Source: Actinokineospora pegani (lineage in GTDB: Bacteria; Actinomycetota; Actinomycetes; Mycobacteriales; Pseudonocardiaceae). Taken from it: a stretch of 64,000 nt of DNA. Below are positions 1-8,391 of this stretch, piece after piece. The stretch lies in the NCBI RefSeq assembly GCF_009745975.1, contig NZ_WHOL01000087.1:1-64000 (forward strand). The letters run 5' to 3'. A program made the translations under genes and the position numbers. The notes under the pieces were generated by a model. The model did not search any database. It was given only the letters and a program-made list of their open reading frames with translations, and had not been told where the DNA came from. The number at the start of each line of letters is the position of its first letter. Positions within the stretch are counted from its first letter, which is position 1.

Positions 1-783
1 CCCGGTCGCCGTGACATCCTTGTGCAGAGCCATTTCCGACCCGCAGTCCCACGTCAACGACCGGCGGATCGTGGCCGGGAGATCGCCGACGGCGGCGATG
101 ATCGCCTGGGTCACCGTCAGCGAGTCCCGCCCGGTCAGCGGGACCAGGATGAGGAACCTGCTGGTGCGCTCCACCAGGGTCGCCACCGCCGACTTCCCGC
201 CCTTCCCGATCACCAGATCCCCCTCCCAATGACCAGGCACAGCACGCCCGGCGACCTCGTCGGGGCGCTCGTCGATGTAGTGGGGCTCGCGGATCCGCGG
301 GGCCGGGGCCGGGCGAGGCCCGGTCCGCCGGGTGCGACCGGTGCGCAAAGCGATCAACTCCCGGCGCAACGTCGCGACGGGTTGGGCGTAGACCCACTGG
401 TAGATCGCCTCGTGACTCACCCGGCAAGGGTCCCCGGACGCGTCATCGCGTGCCAACCGGCCCGCGATAGATCCCGGTGACCAGCCACGACGCAACAACG
501 ACCACACCCGCGACCGCGTCCGGGCACACCGGTCGACCGCCATCGCCTTCGGCCGGGAACGGGCCACCGTCGCCGCGGCATCGGCCGCCACCGCCCGATA
601 CCCGTCCCGGCCACCATGACGACCCACCTCACGCGACACCACAGAGGCATCCCGACCGATCCGAACAGCGATGTCCTTGAACTCCAACAACTCCACCAGG
701 CCCCGGGAGATCTCCTCCCGATCAGCCAACGTCAACATCTCCCGCACGACAGGGAATCCTTCCCCACCGAACACCAAGATCAC
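1..783 (-). CDS. IS30-family transposase, C-terminus cut by the window edge
   Basis: The minus-strand frame is open from a GTG at 783 (an in-frame TAG lies just upstream) to the window edge. It starts with a helix-turn-helix region of IS30 type (ADREEISRGLVELLEFKDIA, then SVVSREVGRHGG). It continues through VSHEAIYQWVYAQ and GRAVPGHWEGDLVIGKGGKS, where the first catalytic Asp of the DDE domain lies. The last readable part, RSLTWDCGSEMA, carries the second Asp motif; the final Glu lies outside the window. About 260 residues are visible of a usual 330-400. No frameshift is seen, so the copy may be functional. Terminal repeats cannot be paired because only one end is present. Confidence 0.85.
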   Translation of the reverse strand, partial: MILVFGGEGFPVVREMLTLADREEISRGLVELLEFKDIAVRIGRDASVVSREVGRHGGRDGYRAVAADAAATVARSRPKAMAVDRCARTRSRVWSLLRRGWSPGSIAGRLARDDASGDPCRVSHEAIYQWVYAQPVATLRRELIALRTGRTRRTGPRPAPAPRIREPHYIDERPDEVAGRAVPGHWEGDLVIGKGGKSAVATLVERTSRFLILVPLTGRDSLTVTQAIIAAVGDLPATIRRSLTWDCGSEMALHKDVTATG

Positions 784-1003
784 ATGCTACGACCGTCTGA
801 ACCTGCCCGGTCGTGTCACCGCTGAGAAGCCGTTGGTCATCGTAGTTCGGGCGTCGATGTTCATGGAGCGGTGAAGTTCGTTCTCAGGGTGTTGCGAATT
901 GATCAGGTGATTATTCGGAGCATTGGTCACTGATGTCGGTGTTGTTTTGTTCGTCGGCATCGGGTTGCGGGTGGAGGTCGTGCCTGCCGTGGCTCGATGA
1001 TCG

Positions 1004-2548
1004 TCAGTCGGTGAAGTCGCCCATGATGTGGTCCAGGCAGCGTTCCACGATGGCGGCGATGGTCAGGACGGGGTTGACGGCGGCGGTGGAGCCGGGCATG
1101 AGGGCTGAGTCGAGGCAGTAGAGGCCGGGGTGGCCGTGCAATCGGCCGTGCAGGTCGGTGGCCTTACCGATGGCCGCGCCGCCGAGGGGGTGCAGGACGA
1201 GGGGGTGTGCGGCGAACGGGTCGAGGAGGGTGGCACCGTCGGGTCCGGTGTGCGGGGCTGTGCGGCGCATGAGGTCCAGGACGTTCCGGTGGGTGGTGGT
1301 GTCGCTGCCGCAGCTCCATTCCAGTCGTGCCTGGCCGATGTGGGCGCAGTGGCTCCACTGGCCGAAGCGGTCCGGGATGCCGATGCCCGGGCAGACCAGC
1401 ACCCGGGTGCCCACCGGGCGGGAGAGCCCGCCGTGGGTGATCATGGCGGTGCCGTCGTGGTTGCGGGCGAAGTGGGAGGGCGGTCCGCCCTGGTGGGCAC
1501 TCTCGGGGTGGGAGTTGTCGACGAGGACGGGCATCTGGTCGCCGTTGGTTCCCCACTGGGCGCCCACGAACTCGTTGAGCCGGGGGAGTGCCCCGGTGGC
1601 GCGGGCGGTGACCAGCAGCCTCGGGGTGTGGGTGCCCCCGGCGGCCAGCACGAGGCGTTCACACACCACGCGGATGCGCTCGAGCACCTCGCCGTGGACG
1701 TCGAGGCGGTCGACGGTGACGTGGTAGCGGCCGTCGCGGTGCTGGCCGATGCCGGTGACCTTGTGCAGTGGTCGCACCACCGTCCGGCCGGTGGCCTCCG
1801 CCTCGGCCAGGTAGGTGCGGTCCACGCTGAGCTTGGCGCCGCTGTCGCAACCGGTGAACAGGTACTGCCCGATCGTGGCCGAGGGCCGTTTGGTGCCGTC
1901 GAGTTCGGCGCGGATGACGTCGAAGTCGATGCTGCTGACAATCTTCTCGGCGGGCAGCCCCGCCTCGACCAGGGCGGCGTGCCAGGTCTTGTTGGTGCGG
2001 TAGCGGGGGTGGAAGAGCAGGTCGTCGGGGAACGGGGCCGCGCGCAGGCGGCGCCGGGCGCGGGGGTAGTGGGTGCGGTCGAGTTCCTCGTGATCGATTC
2101 CGGACGGGAAGACGCGGTGGAAGGCGCCGGGGCTCGGCTGCGGCAGGATCGCGCCGTAGACCAGGGTTCCGCCACCGACCCCGGCCCCGCACACGGTGGT
2201 CATGTTCCGGTGCACCGAGACGTCCAACAGCCCGGTGGAGCGCGGGAGGGTGGAGGCGGCGACGGAACCGAGGACCGACGCGGGCCAGGGCAGGCGGCCG
2301 AGCAGCGGCGCCGGTGACGTGCGGTCCAGCCAGAGCAGTCGCTTGTCCAGTGACGGGAACCAGGGGAAGGTGCCGCCGTCCGGGGTGATCGGCCACCGGC
2401 GCCCCCGCTCCAGCACGAGGTTGTCGATGCCCGCCTGGGCGAGGCGGAAGGCGGTGATGCTGCCGCCCACCCCGGAGCCGATGATGACGACGCGGTGGCT
2501 CTCCTCGCGGTCCACGCCACCGCGACCGGCCGGCGAGGTGCTTTTCAC
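1004..2548 (-). CDS. GMC-family FAD oxidoreductase, cholesterol-oxidase-like
   Basis: A 514-residue flavoprotein. The dinucleotide-binding motif GSGVGG is at residues 24-29, followed by VLERGRRWP as in GMC and cholesterol oxidases. A second cofactor region is VCGAGVGGGTLVYGA near residue 120. The C-terminal part has HPLGGAAIGKATD and then DSALMPGSTAAVNPVLTIAA, the His/Asn region of GMC oxidoreductases. It probably oxidises a hydroxyl group on a steroid-like or other hydrophobic alcohol; the substrate cannot be read from sequence. The GTG start at 2548 has AGGAGG 8 nt upstream. It is the last gene of a three-gene operon after phaC (45-nt gap). No signal peptide is seen, so it is probably cytoplasmic. 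Confidence 0.85.
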   Translation of the reverse strand: MKSTSPAGRGGVDREESHRVVIIGSGVGGSITAFRLAQAGIDNLVLERGRRWPITPDGGTFPWFPSLDKRLLWLDRTSPAPLLGRLPWPASVLGSVAASTLPRSTGLLDVSVHRNMTTVCGAGVGGGTLVYGAILPQPSPGAFHRVFPSGIDHEELDRTHYPRARRRLRAAPFPDDLLFHPRYRTNKTWHAALVEAGLPAEKIVSSIDFDVIRAELDGTKRPSATIGQYLFTGCDSGAKLSVDRTYLAEAEATGRTVVRPLHKVTGIGQHRDGRYHVTVDRLDVHGEVLERIRVVCERLVLAAGGTHTPRLLVTARATGALPRLNEFVGAQWGTNGDQMPVLVDNSHPESAHQGGPPSHFARNHDGTAMITHGGLSRPVGTRVLVCPGIGIPDRFGQWSHCAHIGQARLEWSCGSDTTTHRNVLDLMRRTAPHTGPDGATLLDPFAAHPLVLHPLGGAAIGKATDLHGRLHGHPGLYCLDSALMPGSTAAVNPVLTIAAIVERCLDHIMGDFTD

Positions 2549-2593
2549 TGTGGTCCTCCTGTGGGGTTGTGGTGGCCCGCCGCGGAACCGCGC

Positions 2594-4240
2594 TCAGCTG
2601 TGGATGTAGGCACCGGGAGCGGGTTCTCCGGCGGGGTGCCGGGCGCTCCCGGTCGGCGGCGGCGTGCGCTGCTCGCCGGACCGCTCGCGCAGCCACTCCA
2701 CCCAGGGGTGCCACCAGGTGTCCTTGTGCTCGGTGGCACCGGCCAGCCAGGTCCCCGGGTCCTGAGCGGGTTGCCGGTCGCCCGTCCAGTACCGGGCTTT
2801 GCGGTTCGGCGGTGCGATGGCGCCCGCGATGTGACCGCCGGAGACGAGGTGGAACCGCACGTCCCCCGGCAGCAGGGAGGTGGTGCGGTAGGCGAACTCC
2901 CACGGGATGATGTGGTCGTCGCGCGCGGAGGTGACGAACACGTCCTGCTCAACCCGCTCCGGCCGCAGCCGCCTGCCCGCGAGTTCGAGGCGACCGCCGG
3001 CGAAGTCGTTGTCCAGGCAGGACTGCCGCATGAAGAAGTCCTGGGCGCGGGGGGTGACGTTCATCGAGTCGCTGTTCCAGGCCAGGATGTCGAACGCGGG
3101 CGGCTTCTCGCCCCGGAGCCAGTTCGCCCCCACGTACCGCCACACCAGGTCGTTGGCCCGCAGGAACCGGAAGAAGGCATCGATGCCGCGACCGTCGACG
3201 TAGCCGCGCCGGTCTGCAGCGCGTCCGATGGCGGGGACGACGAACCGCCTGATCACCTTCCCGCTGACGCTGTTGTCGGCGAAGTCGGCCGAGTCGGTGA
3301 AGTCGGCGATGGTGTTGAGCAGCGAGATGCACCCGATGCGGGGTCGCTCGTCCTCGGCGACCCAGGCGGCCAGCATGAGCGCCAAGAGGCCGCCCAGGCA
3401 CGCCCCGGCGAGGTTGACCTCCTCCGTGCCGGTGATGTCCGCGATCACCTTCAGCGCCGGTACGAGGCCGTCGCGCACGTAGTGGTCCGGGCCAACGTCC
3501 CGGGAGGTCGCGTCCGGGTTCCGGTAGCTGACCGTGAAGACGGTGTGCCCGTGCTCGACGAGCCACTCGATGACGCTGCGCTGCGGCGCGAGGTCCAGGA
3601 CGTAGTACTTGTTGACCCACGGCGGGCTGACCAGCATGGGGACGGCGTGCACGGTCTCGGTGCGCGGCTCGTACTGGATCAGCTCCATGACCTCGTTGCG
3701 GAACACCACCTTCCCCGGTGTCGCGGCCAGGTCCCGCCCCTTCACGTAGGGGGCGGCGTCGACCGCCGCGGGCAGGCCGCGGTTGCTCGCCAGGTCGGAG
3801 TGGAAATTGGCTGTGCCCTGCAGCAGGCTGCGCCCGCGGGTCTCCCGCGCCGTGCGGATGGCGGCGGGGTTGCCCGGCAGGAAGTTCGTCGGCGCGGCGG
3901 CGTCGACGGCCAGCTGTGCCAGGAAACGGGCAGTGGTCCGATCGTGCTCGCCCAGTGGCAGGGCGTCCACGGATTCCTGCACCAACCGGGAGCCCAGCAG
4001 GTAGGTCTGCCGTACCAGGTGGAAGTAGGGGTTGGTGTCCCAGACGGGATCGTCGAAGCGCCGGTCGCCCGCGGCGGGCTCGACGCGGGTGGCTCCCGGG
4101 GCCCGCCGCAAGGTGCCCGCGGTGGCCCGGGCGAGGTCGGTCGCGAAGCGCCGGTGGGCGTGGGCGAGGCCCAGCGCGGTCGTCCACGGCGTCGGGACCC
4201 GGTGCGCGCGGGCGCCGGGGTCAGGACTGGTCTGCGGCAC
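2594..4240 (-). CDS. phaC: Polyhydroxyalkanoate synthase (PhaC, class I-like)
   Basis: A 548-residue alpha/beta-hydrolase-fold polymerase that polymerises hydroxyacyl-CoA into storage polyester. The lipase-like box is GACLGG with catalytic Cys281. The Asp is in SARDDHIIPW (441/442) and the His in SGGHIAG (His470). The N-terminal PhaC region has DPVWDTNPYFHLVRQTY near 64-80 and APTNFLPGNP near 116-125, and the core has VSPPWVNKYYVLDL. Length fits class I single-subunit synthases. It overlaps the end of the upstream hydrolase gene by 20 nt, so expression is probably coupled. No phasin, PhaA or PhaB gene is visible nearby, so precursor supply must come from elsewhere. Confidence 0.93.
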   Translation of the reverse strand: MPQTSPDPGARAHRVPTPWTTALGLAHAHRRFATDLARATAGTLRRAPGATRVEPAAGDRRFDDPVWDTNPYFHLVRQTYLLGSRLVQESVDALPLGEHDRTTARFLAQLAVDAAAPTNFLPGNPAAIRTARETRGRSLLQGTANFHSDLASNRGLPAAVDAAPYVKGRDLAATPGKVVFRNEVMELIQYEPRTETVHAVPMLVSPPWVNKYYVLDLAPQRSVIEWLVEHGHTVFTVSYRNPDATSRDVGPDHYVRDGLVPALKVIADITGTEEVNLAGACLGGLLALMLAAWVAEDERPRIGCISLLNTIADFTDSADFADNSVSGKVIRRFVVPAIGRAADRRGYVDGRGIDAFFRFLRANDLVWRYVGANWLRGEKPPAFDILAWNSDSMNVTPRAQDFFMRQSCLDNDFAGGRLELAGRRLRPERVEQDVFVTSARDDHIIPWEFAYRTTSLLPGDVRFHLVSGGHIAGAIAPPNRKARYWTGDRQPAQDPGTWLAGATEHKDTWWHPWVEWLRERSGEQRTPPPTGSARHPAGEPAPGAYIHS

Positions 4241-5144
4241 GGGGTTCTCCCTGGGGGACGGCGGGGACGGGGTCGGTCCCGCTCGTGTCGTCGCGGACGA
4301 AGGGGCCGAGGTGGTCGAGGAATTCCTCCGGGGTGTCCAGGTGGGGGATGTGCCCGGCGCCCCCGATGACCGCCAACTTCCCCTCGGGGAGCCGCCAGGC
4401 CGCGAACAGCGCCTGCCAGACCGGCACCACGTCGTCCGTCATGCCCCAGAGCACCAGGGTGGGGACGGCGATGTCCCGGAGGCGGTCGAGCACGACGAAG
4501 CGCTGTCCCCGCAGGTCGACGCCCCGGCGGACGACATCGAACGACGTGCGCAGGAAGGTCCGCGAGAACGACAGTCGCAGCTGGTCGCGCCAGACCTGCC
4601 ACGGCACCCGCCACGGCTGCCGGAACTGCACGGCGCCCAAGGCCACTCTCAGCAGTGCCGGTCCCGGCAGTAGCAGGGCGGTGATCACCAGTTCGGCGAG
4701 CGGGCCCGGGATCAGTGATTGCGCGACCACCAGCGGGGTGATCGTCCGCCCGAGGCCGTTGGCGTCGACCAGCACCAGGCGCGTGACGCGCCCCGGGTGC
4801 GCCAGCGCGAACTCGGCCGCGAGCAGCCCACCGTAGGAGTGGCCGACCGCGATGACCTCGTCCACGCCGATCACGTCGAGGAAGGCGGCGATGAAGGACA
4901 CCATCCGGGGTGGGGCGACGTCCCCCACGGGATCGGTTTCGCCGAATCCCGGCAGTGACACCACCACCACGCGGTGGGTCGACGCCAGGGCGCGCATGAC
5001 GCCCTGCCAATCCCGCCCGTTGCTGGCGTTCCCGTGCACCAACAGGAGCACCGGTCCCTCACCCGCTTCGCGGTAGAGGGTGGAAACACCCTGGACGGAC
5101 ACCCGCCGCTCGGATTCCACGCGTTCGGATTCTCTGGTTGTCAA
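4221..5144 (-). CDS. Alpha/beta hydrolase, first gene of the phaC operon
   Basis: An alpha/beta-hydrolase-fold protein of about 307 residues. It has the oxyanion segment LLLVHGNASNGRDW, the nucleophile elbow GHSYGG, the acid in GMTDDVVP and the His in GAGHIPHLD, so the triad is complete. I prefer the TTG at 5144 because AGGAG sits 7 nt before it; a GTG at 5162 in the same frame has no ribosome-binding site. Its 3' end overlaps phaC by 20 nt. The reaction is unknown; given phaC next door it could act on an ester or thioester connected to PHA turnover, which is inference from context. It has no signal peptide. Confidence 0.85.
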   Translation of the reverse strand: MTTRESERVESERRVSVQGVSTLYREAGEGPVLLLVHGNASNGRDWQGVMRALASTHRVVVVSLPGFGETDPVGDVAPPRMVSFIAAFLDVIGVDEVIAVGHSYGGLLAAEFALAHPGRVTRLVLVDANGLGRTITPLVVAQSLIPGPLAELVITALLLPGPALLRVALGAVQFRQPWRVPWQVWRDQLRLSFSRTFLRTSFDVVRRGVDLRGQRFVVLDRLRDIAVPTLVLWGMTDDVVPVWQALFAAWRLPEGKLAVIGGAGHIPHLDTPEEFLDHLGPFVRDDTSGTDPVPAVPQGEPRAADQS

Positions 5145-5588
5145 CTCGCCGCTCCTCAGCACTCCGACAGGAGTTCGCCTTCGATGGGAGGTCCTTCGAG
5201 CCGCACGAGATCCTGCTGCCGGGCTTCCCCATCACGGAAAAAGTGACGGCGAGGCCGCAGGGTCAGGGCGGATCTCAAACCCAGTAGACGTCTCCGCGAC
5301 TGCACCCGCCATCCCCCTCGGCGGCCGTTTCGGTTGAACATGTTGAATTCCTTATCCGTATGACAAAACGGGAGACTATGCGGCCAAAAGATTGCGGCAC
5401 GAATTGGTCGGAACCGGTGGCCGTTGATCGGGAACCCCTTGCCGGGGTGAGATCCACCACGCGGCCGGTGAGGACGTCACCCTGTTGACGGGTTGTCAGG
5501 CAGTCGTCCTGACACTTGACTGGAAAGCGGTGGTCAAATTGCAATCTGCACCTTGTGGCTCCACATCACACGTGAGGTTGGGGAGGGT
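5145..5588. promoter_or_regulatory. Divergent promoter region with a 7-bp inverted repeat
   Basis: This 440-nt gap separates the phaC operon (minus) from the TPR regulator (plus). It is AT-richer than its surroundings. A perfect inverted repeat TGTCAGG-N7-CCTGACA occupies 5494-5514 and directly abuts a TTGACT hexamer (5516-5521) reading toward the regulator gene. A further TTGAC lies at 5484-5488. No convincing -10 box was found. The layout fits an autoregulatory operator; this is inference. Short open frames inside the gap have no ribosome-binding site and were not called. Confidence 0.45.
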
Positions 5589-6911
5589 ATGGCCGCGCGG
5601 AAACGCGGGAACAACGAGGTGCTCCGTGCTCTGCTCAAGGAGGCGCGGTGGACGAGCCACAATTTCTCCATCGCGGTCAACCGCGTCGCGGGCGAGGCGG
5701 GCGTGTTGCTGAGCTACGACCGGACCACCGTGTCGCACTGGTTGTCGGGAAGTCGTCCGCGCACGCCGGTCCCGTCGTTCGTGGCCGAGGCGTTCTCCCG
5801 TCGCCTGGGGCGTCCTGTGTCCGAGGTCGAGACCGGGATGGTGGGTCCGCGGACGGACCGCGCGGGCCTGCCACCCGAGGGGGTGGGGGTGCGGGAGCTG
5901 CGCGGGCTCGTGCTGGCCGACCTCGACCCGGTGCGCCGGGCGCTGCTGCGGGAGCAGCCGTTCCGCCTCGACTGGGCGGTCGCCCCCGAATGGTCGAGTT
6001 CCCCGGACCTGCCCCGGGGCGCGCTCGGACTGGCCGAACGCGGGATCCTGGCCGGGATCGGTGCGATGACCTCCGCGTTCATCACCGCCGACCGATCCTT
6101 CGGTGGTGGTCACGCCCGGTTCGCACTCACCGCCTACCTGGCCACCGACGTCGCGGTGTGGCTGCGGGCCCACCGGATGGAGTGCAGCGGAGGAGCACTG
6201 CTGAGCGCGGCGGCCACCCTCGTCCACCTGGCGGGCTTCATGTGCTTCGACGACCTGCACCACCACCTCGCCCAGCGCTACTTCCGGATGGCGCTGGAGT
6301 TGACCGCGCAAGCGAGCGACCCCCTCGGCCACGCCGTCGCCCTGCGCAGCATGAGCGCGCAAGCGTGGTTCCTGGGCCACCACAGGCAGGCGGTCCAGAC
6401 GGCGGAGGCGGCGCTCGCCCGCGCGGGCGCGCACGCCCCGCCCAGCACGCGGGCGGAACTGCTCGGCCAAGCCGCCGTCGCCCACGCGGCGCTGTCCAAT
6501 CGCGACGAAGCCCTGGCCCGGCTCACCGAGGCCGAGGAGCACCTCGACGGCGCGCGGCAGTCCGACGATCCCACCGCCCGAGCGAACCTGGCGCACCACG
6601 CGGGCCAGGTGCTCGCCCTCCTCGGTGACCGCTCCGCGGCCCAAGGCGCCTGGCGGGCCTCACTGCGTCACCGCCCCGCCGACCAACGCCGTTCTCGCAT
6701 GATCACCACGCACCGGCTCGCCGAACTGCACCTGCGCCGAGACCGCGTCGAGCAGGCATGCGCCATCTGGCAGGGTTTCGTCGACGAATACCCCTACATC
6801 CACTCGGCCCGCATGGATTCCGCCCACCGTGGCTTCCTGCGACAGCTCCGCCCGTACCGCGGCCACACCTGCGCCCGGCGCATCCTCGACCAAGCGGGGA
6901 CCGGCCCGTGA
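5589..6911 (+). CDS. XRE-like HTH / TPR transcriptional regulator
   Basis: A 440-residue cytoplasmic regulator. Residues about 5-75 resemble an XRE-type helix-turn-helix (LRALLKEARWTSHNF ... YDRTTVSHWLSGSRPRTP). The remainder is alpha-helical with TPR-like pairs (AVALRSMSAQAWFLGHHRQA, RANLAHHAGQVLALLGDRSA). This architecture is common among actinomycete NsdA-like regulators of development and secondary metabolism. I chose the ATG at 5589, since an upstream TTG at 5553 lacks a ribosome-binding site. The GGAGG before 5589 is unusually close (2 nt), so the start is not certain. It may control the divergent phaC operon; that is inferred only from position. Confidence 0.75.
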   Translation: MAARKRGNNEVLRALLKEARWTSHNFSIAVNRVAGEAGVLLSYDRTTVSHWLSGSRPRTPVPSFVAEAFSRRLGRPVSEVETGMVGPRTDRAGLPPEGVGVRELRGLVLADLDPVRRALLREQPFRLDWAVAPEWSSSPDLPRGALGLAERGILAGIGAMTSAFITADRSFGGGHARFALTAYLATDVAVWLRAHRMECSGGALLSAAATLVHLAGFMCFDDLHHHLAQRYFRMALELTAQASDPLGHAVALRSMSAQAWFLGHHRQAVQTAEAALARAGAHAPPSTRAELLGQAAVAHAALSNRDEALARLTEAEEHLDGARQSDDPTARANLAHHAGQVLALLGDRSAAQGAWRASLRHRPADQRRSRMITTHRLAELHLRRDRVEQACAIWQGFVDEYPYIHSARMDSAHRGFLRQLRPYRGHTCARRILDQAGTGP

Positions 6912-7198
6912 TCGACGTCCTCGGCACCGGCGGGTGTCAGATTTCCGTCCACGTGGGATGGCTGTCTTCCGGCGACGGCCGAAGGCAGCCGCGCGCTTGT
7001 GCGTGGTCGCACGTATGGCCCAGGCATCGACCGACACCGTGGCGGACCTCGTTGGCAGCAGCCAACAAGGCCTCCAACCGTGCCCGAAGCGGCTGAGGTC
7101 GCAACCGCACGACGTCGAGGTCTCCACATCCAGCAATAGAACTCGGCTTAGTACGACAACGACAGTTCGTGATGCCCGCGTCTTCTGTGATGGTTGAT

Positions 7199-7309
7199 CC
7201 GGGCACGGGTTTGCTTGTTCGTCGCCATGTCGACCAGCGCAGGACATGGTCGACGGTGTGAGTGATGCGAATGACGAGCCGGTTCCATAGTCGGCGGATC
7301 TCGTTGATG
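7199..7309 (-). pseudogene. Transposase C-terminal relic (IS701/IS4-like)
   Basis: The minus-strand translation next to the IS3 end reads INEIRRLWNRLVIR, then HVLRWSTWRR. This matches the usual transposase C-terminal pattern EIRRL ... H-L-WS-WRR of IS701/IS4-type elements. The fragment begins exactly at the left end of the IS3 copy and nothing of the rest of this transposase appears on the other side. The remaining 6912-7198 shows no recognisable gene. Confidence 0.5.
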
Positions 7310-7373
7310 TGAGGTTGTCCCCTTGAACCGGACACCCTGATTCCAGACAGAGGTCTGGGATCAGGGTGTCCCC

Positions 7374-7667
7374 GTGTCAGGCAAGTCGAAGTATCCCGAG
7401 CAGTTCCGCAGGGACGCCGTTGTGTTGGTCCGTTCGTCGGGGCGGCCGTTGCGGCAGGTCGCCCGTGAGTTGGGTGTGAACCACGAGACCCTGCGTAACT
7501 GGGTCCGCACCGCCGAACAGGCCCAGGCCACTGCGCCGGTGGGTGGCGTGTCGGCCGAGGAGCGCCAGGAGCTGCGGGAACTGCGCGAGCGGGTGGCCGA
7601 ACTGGAGCTCGAGAAGGACATCCTGCGCAAGGCCGCCGCGTATTTTGCCAAGGAGATGGGTCGTTGA
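7374..7667 (+). CDS. IS3 transposase OrfA
   Basis: A 97-residue OrfA with the HTH_Tnp_1 helix-turn-helix (YPEQFRRDAVVLVRSSG, then RQVARELGVNHETLRNWV). It ends in a leucine-zipper-like coiled coil (ELRERVAELELEKDILRKAA) and finishes KEMGR. The length is normal for this family. The start is GTG. It normally pairs with OrfB through a -1 frameshift, but OrfB here is broken, so any remaining role would be as a DNA-binding inhibitor. Confidence 0.88.
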   Translation: MSGKSKYPEQFRRDAVVLVRSSGRPLRQVARELGVNHETLRNWVRTAEQAQATAPVGGVSAEERQELRELRERVAELELEKDILRKAAAYFAKEMGR

Positions 7668-8362
7668 CCCGCAGCCACCGGTTCATCTGGCGAACACCGC
7701 GCCGCTTTCGGCGTCACCCGGCTGTGCAGGGTCCTGGGCGTGCGACGTCCGGGCTTCTACGAATGGCTCGCCGCCACCCCGACCAGAACGGGGCGGGCCG
7801 AGGACGACGAGCGCCTGGCCGCCGAGATCGGCGAGGTCCACGCCGGTCACCGGGGCGCGTACGGGCGTCCGCGGATCGTCGTCGCGCTGCGCCGCCGCGG
7901 CCGCCGGGTGAACCACAAACGGGTCGGCCAGGTCATGCGCGAACGCGGGATCATCGGTCTCACCCGCAGACGGCGACGGTCACTGACCAGGCCCGATATC
8001 GTCGCGGCACCGGTGCCGGACCCGATCGGTCGGGACTTCACCTCCCCGGCCCCGGGCCGTCGCCTGGTCGGAGACATCACCTACCTGCCCACGCGGGAGG
8101 GGTGGCTGCACCTGGCCACGGCATCCGGCCGTCGGTGGGGCGGACCGGGTCGTGCTTCGACAACGCCGTCGCGGAATCGTTCTTCGCCACCCTCAAGACC
8201 GAGATCGGCACCACCGTCTGGGACACCCGTGACGACGCCCGACGGGACGTTTTCGCCTACCTCGGCTACCACAACCACAACCGTCTACATTCGACACTCG
8301 GCTACCGCACGCCGCACGAAGTCCGCGTCGCCTATCGTCAAGGCCTCGCCCTCGTGGCATGA
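7664..8362 (+). pseudogene. IS3 transposase OrfB, frameshifted and lacking part of its catalytic core
   Basis: OrfB reads MTRSHRFI, then an extra T near 7691 shifts the frame. The next frame gives EHRAAFGVTRLCRVLGVRRP, FYEWLAA and later LVGDITYLPTREGWLHLAT, which holds the first catalytic Asp. At about 8118-8127 the sequence jumps to GHGIRPSVGRTGSCFDNAVA in another frame. About 50 residues of the integrase core are missing, including the second Asp (HSD-type motif). The third residue (VAESFFATLK) and the C-terminus LHSTLGYRTPHEV remain. The junction lies in a repeated GGCCACGG-like string, which suggests a slippage or short-homology deletion. The element cannot move on its own. Confidence 0.85.
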
Positions 8363-8391
8363 AATCCAGTGTCCGGTCCCCGGGGACAACC

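Noticed and set aside
1130..2317. 395-codon open frame on the strand opposite the GMC oxidoreductase
   Set aside because: Low-complexity Gly/Val/Ala/Asp product without motifs; it mirrors the G/C3-biased gene on the other strand.
2495..4369. 624-codon open frame opposite phaC
   Set aside because: No family similarity or ribosome-binding site, and it covers phaC and parts of both neighbours; a shadow frame.
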